A DNA stretch of 10,077 nucleotides from Actinomycetales bacterium. Lineage in GTDB: Bacteria > Actinomycetota > Actinomycetes > S36-B12. This document shows, piece after piece, positions 1-5,457 of this stretch (positions are counted from its first letter, which is position 1; each line of letters opens with the position of its first letter). The notes under the pieces were generated by a model. The model did no database searches. It saw only the letters and a program-made list of their open reading frames with translations, and was not told the origin of the DNA. The stretch spans positions 1 through 10,077 of the forward strand of contig JAFIHP010000392.1 of assembly GCA_017849335.1 (NCBI GenBank), read 5' to 3'. The translations under genes were made by a program, and so were the position numbers.

Positions 1-1133
1 ACCCGCTGCGGCGGGGAGGTCGCGTCATCGGCGTCGTCGCCCGGCGGTCCTCGAGACATTCCCGGGTCGCCGGGCAGCTGGAGGAGATCTACCTTGCCTC
101 GGCGGACGACCTGCTGAGGATGCTCGTCGACGGACGATTCCCGGTTCCGGAGATCGGTGACGAGGTCGCCGGCACCCCCCGCGTCGGTGACGGCATCGTG
201 CGACTGGATGTGGACGGCACAGTGCGGTACGCGAGCCCGAACGCGGTGAGCGCCGTCCGTCGGCTCGGTCTGGCGACCGACCTCGTCGGCGCGTCCGCCG
301 CGGAGGTCGTCGTGCGGCTGTCGCGACGGCATGGTCCCGTCGACGAGTCGTTGTCGGCTGTGGCCGGCGGACGCGTCGCCGGACGCGTCGACGTGGACAC
401 CCCGACCGCGCAGGTCCTGGTGCGGGGAGGCCCGCTCTGGCACGACGACGAACGCATCGGCGCGCTGCTGTTCGTGCAGGACGTGACGGACCTGCGCCGA
501 CGTGAGCGTGCGCTGATGGGCAAGGACGCCACCATTCGCGAGACCCACCACCGGGTCAAGAACAACCTGCAGACGGTTGCCGCGATGCTGCGCCTCCAGG
601 CGCGGCGGGCGCCGACGGAGCAGGCCCGCGAGGCGCTCGCCGAGGCGGAGCTGCGCGTCGCCGCGATCGCCGTCGTGCACGACTCCCTGTCCGGGCAGGA
701 CGGCGAGGAGGTCGACTTCGATGAAGTCGCTGATCGCGTCGTCGCCTTGGTGCGCGACCTGGCGCCGGCGTTCGCCCACGGGGTTCCTCTGCCGCGGATC
801 GTGCGCCGCGGGTCGTGGGGATCACAGCCCGCGGACGTCGCGACGCCGCTGGCGATGGTCGCCTCCGAGCTCCTGCACAACGCTGTCGAGCATGCGGCCG
901 CCGCGTCGATCGACCTGTGCCTGGAGGAGGACGACGCCGGGCTCGTCCTGCGCGTCCTCGACGACGGACGAGGCCTCCCGGACGGGTTCGACCCGGCCGA
1001 CGCCGGACTGGGACTGAGCATCGTCCAGTCGCTGGTGACCGGCGACCTGCGCGGGACCTTCGCCATCACAGCCGAGCCGCACCATGGCACGACGGTCACG
1101 ATCGGCGTTCCCCAGCCCGGCGCGGGCGCCTAG
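1..1133 (+). CDS. pdtaS: PdtaS-type sensor histidine kinase, 5' end outside window
   Basis: Cytoplasmic two-component sensor kinase of the HWE/HisKA_2 class. It would phosphorylate a PdtaR-like ANTAR RNA-binding response regulator, which is not in this window. The first whole codon is at base 3 and the frame is open from there, so the N-terminal GAF region is cut off by the window edge. Visible in order: a linker ending LLRMLVDGRFP; a PAS-like domain (about 190-480) with VGDGIVRLDVDGTVRYASPN; the HisKA_2 phosphoacceptor segment HHRVKNNLQT (546-575); and a GHKL ATPase with N-box ELLHNAVEHA, G1 box DDGRGLPDG and G2 GLGLSIVQSL. These stretches are close to mycobacterial PdtaS as I remember it. 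In Mycobacterium tuberculosis pdtaS also lies beside whiB1, which supports the call. The stop TAG shares its G with the GTG start of the next gene. Family assignment is sure; the orthologue name is very likely. Confidence 0.93.
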   Translation, partial: PLRRGGRVIGVVARRSSRHSRVAGQLEEIYLASADDLLRMLVDGRFPVPEIGDEVAGTPRVGDGIVRLDVDGTVRYASPNAVSAVRRLGLATDLVGASAAEVVVRLSRRHGPVDESLSAVAGGRVAGRVDVDTPTAQVLVRGGPLWHDDERIGALLFVQDVTDLRRRERALMGKDATIRETHHRVKNNLQTVAAMLRLQARRAPTEQAREALAEAELRVAAIAVVHDSLSGQDGEEVDFDEVADRVVALVRDLAPAFAHGVPLPRIVRRGSWGSQPADVATPLAMVASELLHNAVEHAAAASIDLCLEEDDAGLVLRVLDDGRGLPDGFDPADAGLGLSIVQSLVTGDLRGTFAITAEPHHGTTVTIGVPQPGAGA

Positions 1134-2338
1134 TGCTGCAGGTCACGTTCGTCGGCACCGGACCGTTCCAGCGCCTGCCGGAGGTCCTCGCCGGGCCGGG
1201 CGTGCGAATCACCGTCGTGGGCGGCCGACGCAACCCGCTGCGTCGCAGCCAGTTCGTCGACGAGTTCGTCGAGCTCGACGACGGCGCCGATGGAATCGCA
1301 GGGGCCCTCCTGGCACGGCCCGACGTGATCGAGAGCCTGCGGGGCTGGATCGTCTTCGGCGACGACACCACGATGTTCCGGCTCGCGACGAGCGACCTGC
1401 CGATGTCGGAAAAGCTGCGCATCCTGCCGGTTCGCAAGGCGGCGGGGCTGACGATGCTGGGATCGAAGGTCGGGCTCGAGCTCGTCCTCCGTGAGGCGGG
1501 GGTGGCCGGACCGCGGACGGCGATCGCGGGCACGCGCGACGAGGTGGCGGGTGCGGTGGGGCAGCTGGCGGACGTTCCGCGCCTGCTGGTCAAGGGCGCC
1601 GAGGGGGCGGCGGGGGAGCGGGTCCGCTGGTGGAGGAACGACGCCGACCAGATCCCCGACGCGTGGTTCCCCATCGTCGTGCAGGAGTTCGTCTCCGGAC
1701 CGACCGTCAGTGTCGAGGCGCTCTTCCGGAACGGGGAGCTGGTGGGGTGGCTCTACTCGCGGATGACGTCGGACATCGTGGGCGGGGGGCCGTCCACGGC
1801 GCGCTGCTACCTGTCTCCGCCGTCGCGGGACTTCGTCGACGATCTGGGTCTTGTCGCGAAGACGGCCGGACTGCACGGCTTCGCGAACTGCTCGATGGTG
1901 TGGTCGCCGGCCGAGGGCCGCCACCGGCTGTTCGAGGTGGACGTACGCCCGAATGCGTGGGCCCAGTTCGGCCCGGCCCTGGGCGTCGACTGGGCCCGCC
2001 AGATGACCGACATGATGCCGGGCTGCGCCGAACCGCGCATCGCACCCGACGAGCGAGTGGCCGTCCACCTGTACCCGCGCGAGCTGATCGACGTCCTCGA
2101 GCACGGCCGGTGGTCGGGCCTGCGGCCGTGGCTGCTGGCGCTCCCCGGGACGTGGGGCACCCGGAACGCTCGCGACCGTGGCGTCAACGCCGTGGACCGC
2201 GCCGACCTGTGGGGGGCGGCGCGGCATGCGGCGTTCCTGGGTGCGCTGATCGGCGCGAGCCGGACCCGGCAGGCGCTGTTGCCGGCGCGCCGCCGGAGGC
2301 AACCGCCTCAGGTGGCGACGAGCCGGACCGGGGCGTGA
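1133..2338 (+). CDS. ATP-grasp fold ligase-like protein coupled to pdtaS
   Basis: A 401-residue protein of the ATP-grasp superfamily, which joins a carboxylate to an amine or thiol through an acyl-phosphate. Substrate is unknown. The N-terminal 95 residues look like a pre-ATP-grasp Rossmann-type lobe (VTFVGTG, then VVGGRRNPLRRSQFVDEF). Nucleotide-binding lysines are likely K112 (SKVGLELVLREAGV) and K154 (LVKGAEGAAG). The hinge is QEFVSGPTVSVEAL (184-197). The metal-binding segment is GFANCSMVW plus FEVDVRPNAW (267-276), with E268 and N274 as candidate ligands. A basic tail with RRRRQ closes the protein. The GTG start at 1133 overlaps the pdtaS stop (TAGTG), which implies translational coupling. 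No better start with its own ribosome site is visible, and the frame continues open upstream only as a shadow of pdtaS. The family is clear; I do not recognise the specific gene. Confidence 0.88.
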   Translation: MLQVTFVGTGPFQRLPEVLAGPGVRITVVGGRRNPLRRSQFVDEFVELDDGADGIAGALLARPDVIESLRGWIVFGDDTTMFRLATSDLPMSEKLRILPVRKAAGLTMLGSKVGLELVLREAGVAGPRTAIAGTRDEVAGAVGQLADVPRLLVKGAEGAAGERVRWWRNDADQIPDAWFPIVVQEFVSGPTVSVEALFRNGELVGWLYSRMTSDIVGGGPSTARCYLSPPSRDFVDDLGLVAKTAGLHGFANCSMVWSPAEGRHRLFEVDVRPNAWAQFGPALGVDWARQMTDMMPGCAEPRIAPDERVAVHLYPRELIDVLEHGRWSGLRPWLLALPGTWGTRNARDRGVNAVDRADLWGAARHAAFLGALIGASRTRQALLPARRRRQPPQVATSRTGA

Positions 2339-2341
2339 TCG

Positions 2342-2358
2342 GCCGACCCGTGGTCGGC
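2342..2358. terminator. Hairpin between convergent genes
   Basis: A perfect inverted repeat, GCCGACC-CGT-GGTCGGC, has a 7-bp stem and 3-base loop. It fills most of the 27-bp gap between the ATP-grasp stop (2338) and the whiB1 stop (2366). There is no T-run on either side, so if it terminates it is of the U-less type suggested for actinobacteria. It is placed to act in both directions. Confidence 0.55.
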
Positions 2359-2365
2359 GTGCAGA

Positions 2366-2620
2366 TCAGACGTTGCTGCGAGCGCGCAGGCGCGCGTTCC
2401 GGCGCTTCAGAGCGCGCCGCTCGTCCTCGGAGAGCCCGCCCCAGACGCCCGCGTCCTGACCGGTCTCGAGAGCCCACCGCAGGCATTCGTCCACGACCGC
2501 GCAACGCCGGCAGACCGCCTTGGCCTCTTCGATCTGAACCAGGGCAGGTCCGGTGTTGCCGATCGGGAAGAACAGCTCGGGGTCCTCGTCACGGCAGGCA
2601 GCCTCATGGCGCCAGTCCAT
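2366..2620 (-). CDS. whiB1: WhiB1-type [4Fe-4S] transcriptional regulator
   Basis: An 84-residue Wbl protein, the same length as M. tuberculosis WhiB1, an essential nitric-oxide-sensitive iron-sulfur protein that partners with the primary sigma factor. The four cluster ligands are C9, C37, C40 and C46 in the pattern C-x27-C-x2-C-x5-C. The G[VI]WGG turn is GVWGG at 58-62, and the C-terminal basic DNA-binding segment is RRALKRRNARLRAR. The start MDWRHEAACRDEDPELFF matches the family start, and GGAG lies eight bases upstream (2629-2632). In-frame ATGs further up (2644, 2755) would add residues the family lacks. The gene converges on the ATP-grasp gene and follows the lipid kinase on the same strand after 274 bp with its own regulatory signals. 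In mycobacteria whiB1 transcription depends on CRP; see the site at 2827-2842. Confidence 0.96.
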   Translation of the reverse strand: MDWRHEAACRDEDPELFFPIGNTGPALVQIEEAKAVCRRCAVVDECLRWALETGQDAGVWGGLSEDERRALKRRNARLRARSNV

Positions 2621-2655
2621 GCGTATCACTCCAATATCCAGCATGCGCCGGGTTC

Positions 2656-2689
2656 GCCGACGCTCGTGATTGCTTTCACGTGCATCGGC
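2656..2689 (-). promoter_or_regulatory. whiB1 leader hairpin 2 (proximal)
   Basis: On the minus strand GCCGATGC pairs with GCGTCGGC (8 bp, one U-G wobble). After one A-A mismatch, CGTGA pairs with TCACG around a 6-base loop AAGCAA. This gives 13 bp in 34 bases, ending 36 bases before the whiB1 start codon. It lies four bases downstream of a second 13-bp hairpin. No T-run follows, so it looks more like leader structure than a simple terminator. Pairing is read directly; function is inferred. Confidence 0.5.
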
Positions 2690-2693
2690 ACGA

Positions 2694-2730
2694 CCTCGCC
2701 ATTGCCGGGGATCTCCCGGCCCAGGCGAGG
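2694..2730 (-). promoter_or_regulatory. whiB1 leader hairpin 1 (distal)
   Basis: On the minus strand CCTCGCC pairs with GGCGAGG. A symmetric 3x3 internal loop follows (TGG facing AAT, which allows tandem G-A pairs), and then GCCGGG pairs with CCCGGC around the loop AGATC. The total is 13 Watson-Crick pairs in 37 bases. It lies 73 bases upstream of the whiB1 start codon. It could instead end read-through from the lipid kinase gene, but it stands 164 bases after that gene's stop and has no T-run. Confidence 0.5.
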
Positions 2731-2761
2731 GGGCTTGCCAACGAAAGCGAAGCAACGGGCC

Positions 2762-2767
2762 CGTATA
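2762..2767 (-). promoter_or_regulatory. Possible whiB1 -10 box
   Basis: TATACG on the minus strand would put the transcript start near 2755 and give a leader of about 135 bases containing both hairpins. No matching -35 at 16-18 bp is evident, as expected if an activator bound at 2827-2842 helps. This is the best -10 I could find in the region but it is weak. Confidence 0.25.
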
Positions 2768-2826
2768 GGTTCGCAGACGATTCAGGGCGCGACAAGTGGG
2801 ATTCGGCGTTTGACTGGTCCTGGCGC

Positions 2827-2842
2827 TGTCGGTTAGATCACA
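2827..2842 (-). promoter_or_regulatory. CRP/GlxR-like operator upstream of whiB1
   Basis: The minus strand reads TGTGATCTAACCGACA, ten of twelve defined positions of the actinobacterial CRP/GlxR consensus TGTGANNTANNTCACA (left half perfect, centre TA present, right half CGACA). A second TGTGA half-site in the same orientation lies 11 bp further upstream (2849-2853), one helical turn away. The site is about 207 bp from the whiB1 start codon. In M. tuberculosis the cAMP receptor protein acts at paired sites upstream of whiB1. Confidence 0.5.
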
Positions 2843-2865
2843 AACAGGTCACAGAACGTCGATTT

Positions 2866-2892
2866 GTCCGATAAGTTCCCCGATATCCGGAC
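2866..2892 (-). terminator. Hairpin just after the lipid kinase gene
   Basis: Two bases past the kinase stop the minus strand reads GTCCG-G-ATA, a 10-base loop, then TATCGGAC. This is 8 bp with one bulged G. The tail is AAATCG rather than a T-run. A possible U-less terminator that would separate the kinase transcript from whiB1. Confidence 0.35.
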
Positions 2893-2894
2893 GT

Positions 2895-3842
2895 CTACGC
2901 AAGCGCTTGCAAGGACGGGGCGACCACGCGGAGGGCCGCGGGCCAGGACGTGAAGTCGACCCGCGTCCGTTCGCCCATGCCCTCGCCGTCGACCTGCAGG
3001 GCGACGGGGTGACGCGCCCGCACCGTGAACGCGTCGACGTCGTGCCACAGCACGATCGCCCCGCGCGCCGAGCCGGCTCGCGCCGAGCCGGTGACCATCC
3101 GGGTGGCGGCGACGAGCGCGGTCGGCACGCCGAGGCGACGGGTGGCGAACACGTCGAGCCCGGTGTCGAAGGACGCCTCGGGGCACGGGTTGATCGGCTT
3201 GCTTCCGAGGTACGTCCACGGGCCGGTGTTCTGGACGAAGGCCAGGAACGCGCCGTCCACCTCGTCGTCCCCGCGGCGCAGCGACAGCTCCGGGTCGCGG
3301 CGGTTGGTCCGCCGGAAGTACTGGTCCAGGGTGGTCGCGAGGTAGCGGAGGGGCGTGGCGGACCGGCCGTCGCGGCGCTGGCGCTCCATCGCGGCGATGA
3401 TCTCGGCATCGATGCCCAGGCCGGCGTTCGCCACGAACCAGCGCTCGTCGGCGCGGCCGAGCCCGATCGTGCGGACGGTCCGAGCGCGGATCAGCTCCAG
3501 GAGCATGCCCGTCGCCTCGATCGGATCGAGAGGGATTCCCAGCGACCGCGCGAACACGTTGCCGCTGCCGCCCGGGACGGTCGCCAGCAGCGGCACGTGC
3601 GGGCCGGGCCCGTCCCGCAATATCCCGTTGACGACCTCGTTGATCACGCCGTCGCCTCCCAGGGTGGCGACGACGTCGAGGCCGCTCTCCAGTGCGCCCT
3701 CGCCGACCGCCATGGCGTGCTCGCGGTGGGCGGTGAACACGACGTCGAGGTCGATGACGTCGGACAGGGCGTGCACGATGACGTCGACGATGCGCGGGGA
3801 GGTCGTGGTGGCTCGGGGGTTGACGACGAGCAGGCCGCGCAC
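2895..3842 (-). CDS. Diacylglycerol kinase-family lipid kinase
   Basis: A 315-residue soluble or membrane-associated kinase of the DAGK catalytic/LCB5/YegS family. It would phosphorylate diacylglycerol or a related lipid alcohol using ATP. The start LLVVNPRA is the usual first strand. The nucleotide-binding signature is GGDGVINEVVNG (62-73), followed by PGGSGN (90-95), which takes the place of the more common PGGTAND. NAGLGIDAEI (139-148) is the second conserved glycine segment. A C-terminal beta domain contains LQVDGEGMGE. The GTG start at 3842 is the first possible one, because an in-frame stop lies four codons upstream. No Shine-Dalgarno is seen, but TAGGCT six bases upstream suggests a leaderless transcript. 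The gene is divergent from the membrane protein at 3887. A 13-bp repeat duplicates GSAR near residues 252-259. Substrate cannot be told from sequence. Confidence 0.9.
   Translation of the reverse strand: MRGLLVVNPRATTTSPRIVDVIVHALSDVIDLDVVFTAHREHAMAVGEGALESGLDVVATLGGDGVINEVVNGILRDGPGPHVPLLATVPGGSGNVFARSLGIPLDPIEATGMLLELIRARTVRTIGLGRADERWFVANAGLGIDAEIIAAMERQRRDGRSATPLRYLATTLDQYFRRTNRRDPELSLRRGDDEVDGAFLAFVQNTGPWTYLGSKPINPCPEASFDTGLDVFATRRLGVPTALVAATRMVTGSARAGSARGAIVLWHDVDAFTVRARHPVALQVDGEGMGERTRVDFTSWPAALRVVAPSLQALA
3064..3091. repeat. 13-bp direct repeat inside the lipid kinase
   Basis: CGCGCCGAGCCGG occurs twice (3064-3076 and 3079-3091) with a 15-bp period, so it keeps frame. It encodes GSARAGSARG. 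It looks like a small in-frame slippage duplication. Confidence 0.6.
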
Positions 3843-3848
3843 CCGTCG

Positions 3849-3854
3849 AGCCTA
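3849..3854 (-). promoter_or_regulatory. Leaderless -10 box of the lipid kinase gene
   Basis: TAGGCT on the minus strand fits TANNNT and ends six bases before the GTG start, the spacing at which transcription would begin on the start codon. No clear -35 and no ribosome site are visible. Confidence 0.45.
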
Positions 3855-3872
3855 GCCAGGGAGCGCCGTCGC

Positions 3873-3878
3873 TACCGT
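3873..3878 (+). promoter_or_regulatory. Leaderless -10 box of the small membrane protein gene
   Basis: TACCGT fits TANNNT and ends eight bases before the GTG at 3887, with no Shine-Dalgarno between. It pairs back-to-back with the lipid kinase promoter inside a 44-bp gap. Confidence 0.45.
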
Positions 3879-3886
3879 GGGGCCTC

Positions 3887-4288
3887 GTGACCCCGCCGGA
3901 CCGTCCGCTCGTCGCGTTGGCGGCGATCTCCATGGTGCAGGGGGCCGCCCTCGTCGTCTACGCGCTGTTCGACGTCGTCGAAGCGGTCCGCGTCGGCATC
4001 ACCGGCCCGGCCGAGGTGTCGAACGTGCCGGCCGTGATCCTGCTCGTCGTCATCACGGCTGCCTTCGGGGTGGCCCTGGTGTGGGTCGGCCTGGGGTGGT
4101 GGCGTGGACGCCGCTGGGCCCGCTCGCCCTTCGTGCTCGCCCAGCTCATCGGGGGGTTCATCGGCGTGGAGCTGGCCCAGTCGGACGGGACGGTCGAGCG
4201 CGTCACCGGCATCGCACTCGTGCTCGTCGCGCTGATCGGCCTCGTGCTCTCCTTCGCGCCTGCCGTGAACCGGCGACTAGCCGACTGA
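3887..4288 (+). CDS. Small four-helix membrane protein, unknown function
   Basis: A 133-residue hydrophobic protein with about four membrane segments: near 8-30 (LVALAAISMVQGAALVVYAL), 47-70 (VPAVILLVVITAAFGVALVW), 81-96 (FVLAQLIGGFIGVEL) and 105-126 (VTGIALVLVALIGLVLSFA). A basic loop WWRGRRWARS sits between the second and third. There is no signal-peptide cleavage site and no catalytic motif. GTG is taken as the start because it closely follows a TANNNT box and the first helix begins soon after it. It is divergent from the lipid kinase and converges on sigF with a 15-bp gap. It may be a lipid or envelope accessory protein given that neighbour, but that is only a guess from context. Confidence 0.82.
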   Translation: MTPPDRPLVALAAISMVQGAALVVYALFDVVEAVRVGITGPAEVSNVPAVILLVVITAAFGVALVWVGLGWWRGRRWARSPFVLAQLIGGFIGVELAQSDGTVERVTGIALVLVALIGLVLSFAPAVNRRLAD

Positions 4289-4303
4289 CGCGGCCGTCGC
4301 GCC

Positions 4304-5080
4304 TCACCTGTCCGACGCGTCGGACAGGCCCTCGCGCAACTGCGCGAGCGCTCGGGCCAGGAGCCGGGAGACGTGCATCTGGGAGATGCCCAGTCGCTCG
4401 GCGATCTGGGCCTGGGTGAGCTCCTCGCCGAACCGCATCGCGATGATCCGGCGCTCCCGCTCCGGCAGGGCAGCGAGGAGCGGACGCAGGGACTCGCGGT
4501 CCTCGACCGACTCGAACCCGGTGTCGTCCGCGCCTCGCCGCGCATCGTGGGCGAATTCCTCGCTGGGCTCGAACGATTCGGCGGTCAGGGCATGGCGTGC
4601 CTCGATGGCCTCGAGCACGTCGTCCTCGCCGAGCTGCAGGTCCGCCGCGAGCTCGGCGACCGTGGGCGGTCGGCCGGACGCAGCAGTGAGCTCGTCGATA
4701 CGCCGGGCGGTCAGCAGCGCGCGCTCCTTCAGGCCGCGGGGAACGCGAAGCGCCCAGGTGTGGTCCCGGTAGTGGCGCTTGATCTCGCCGATGATCGTCG
4801 GGGTTGCGAACGTCGAGAATGCCGTGCCTCGACCCGGGTCGAACCGGTCGACGGCATTGAGCAGCCCGACCATGCCGGCCTGCACCACGTCGTCGAGCGG
4901 CTCACCGCTGCTGCGGTAGCGGTGAGCGAGGTAGCGGACGAGCGGAACGTGCAGCACGACGAGCTCGTCCCGCGCGTGCGCGCGCTCCGGGTGGTCGGCC
5001 GGCAGAGTGGCGAGCAGGTCGAGCAGTTCCCGTTCGCGGGCACGCTGCTCGGCCGACCAGCCACCGGATCGTTCGGTCAC
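4304..5080 (-). CDS. sigF: SigF/SigB-type alternative RNA polymerase sigma factor
   Basis: A 258-residue group 3 sigma-70 factor of the SigB/SigF/SigG type that directs stress or developmental transcription. Region 2 runs through PLDDVVQAGMVGLLNAVDRF (61-80) and GTAFSTFATPTIIGEIKRHY (85-104, the -10 recognition and core-binding part). Region 3 includes RVPRGLKERALL. Region 4 is LPERERRIIAMRFGEELTQAQIA with the helix-turn-helix QIAERLGISQMHVSRLLARA (225-244) for -35 contact. The GTG at 5080 overlaps the anti-sigma stop as GTGA, the sign of translational coupling. An ATG at 5182 in the same frame lies inside the anti-sigma gene and adds a proline- and arginine-rich tail foreign to the family. 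The last seven codons form a long perfect palindrome (4307-4328). Confidence 0.95.
   Translation of the reverse strand: MTERSGGWSAEQRARERELLDLLATLPADHPERAHARDELVVLHVPLVRYLAHRYRSSGEPLDDVVQAGMVGLLNAVDRFDPGRGTAFSTFATPTIIGEIKRHYRDHTWALRVPRGLKERALLTARRIDELTAASGRPPTVAELAADLQLGEDDVLEAIEARHALTAESFEPSEEFAHDARRGADDTGFESVEDRESLRPLLAALPERERRIIAMRFGEELTQAQIAERLGISQMHVSRLLARALAQLREGLSDASDR
4307..4328. terminator. 22-bp perfect palindrome at the 3' end of sigF
   Basis: CCTGTCCGA, the loop CGCG and TCGGACAGG form a 9-bp stem with a 4-base loop, and the DNA is fully palindromic over 22 bp. It encodes LSDASDR, the last residues of SigF, and abuts the sigF stop codon. It stands 18 bases past the stop of the convergent membrane protein gene. 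No T-run on either strand. Its position between two convergent genes suggests bidirectional termination or protection of mRNA ends. Confidence 0.6.
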
Positions 5081-5457
5081 GCCCCGACGGGCGAGGGTCG
5101 CCGGACCCGCAGGCGCAGCGTGAGGGTCCCGTGGTCCACGTCCGGGGCGACCTCGTCGACGAGCGCGCGAAGGACGGTCCACCCGAACGTCTCGGTCGAC
5201 GGCGGCCGCCCGCTCGTGCTCGGTGCGGTCACGTCGATCAGGAGCGCGTCGTCCTGAATCTCGAACCGGCAGGAGATCCGGCTGCCTGCCGGCGCGTCGG
5301 CGAGCACCTGGCTGACGGCCTCGTCGACAGCGAGCCGGACATCCTCGAGCCGATCCACGGTCAGGCCGAACCGCCCCGCCATCGTCGCGGCGACGGAGCG
5401 CGCCAGGCTCATGTTCCGCGTGTCGACGCCGAACGTGAGCGTCACCTCGTCGGTCAT
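5077..5457 (-). CDS. rsbW: RsbW/UsfX-like anti-sigma factor
   Basis: A 126-residue GHKL-fold (HATPase_c_2) protein expected to bind and hold SigF until an anti-anti-sigma factor releases it. Visible parts: the N-terminal strand VTLTFGVDTRNMSLARSVAA; the helix RLEDVRLAVDEAVSQVL (36-52), which corresponds to the N-box; and FGWTVLRALVDEV (91-103), close to the FSWHVLTALADDV segment I recall from M. tuberculosis UsfX. The N-box asparagine is replaced by Q50, and no DxGxG loop can be seen (DVTAPSTSGRP stands there), so ATP binding may be altered. Stop overlaps sigF by GTGA and start overlaps the upstream acetyltransferase by ATGA, so all three are likely one coupled unit. No anti-anti-sigma gene is in the window. 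Confidence 0.9.
   Translation of the reverse strand: MTDEVTLTFGVDTRNMSLARSVAATMAGRFGLTVDRLEDVRLAVDEAVSQVLADAPAGSRISCRFEIQDDALLIDVTAPSTSGRPPSTETFGWTVLRALVDEVAPDVDHGTLTLRLRVRRPSPVGA

Noticed and set aside
2656..2730. The actinobacterial 6C RNA
   Set aside because: Two adjacent hairpins are present, but the loops are AGATC and AAGCAA, without runs of C.
2366..2755. A longer whiB1 start at 2755 or 2644
   Set aside because: The extra residues are foreign to WhiB1, and the region is better explained as leader with hairpins. The ATG at 2620 has a ribosome site and matches the family start.
2899..2910. GCAAGCGCTTGC, a perfect 12-bp palindrome resembling a LacI-family operator
   Set aside because: It lies in the last codons of the lipid kinase, far from any start on either strand, and no LacI-type gene is near. 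Chance is likely.
4304..5182. A longer sigF start at 5182
   Set aside because: It would overlap most of the 3' third of rsbW and add a low-complexity Pro/Arg tail. GTG at 5080 forms the usual four-base overlap.
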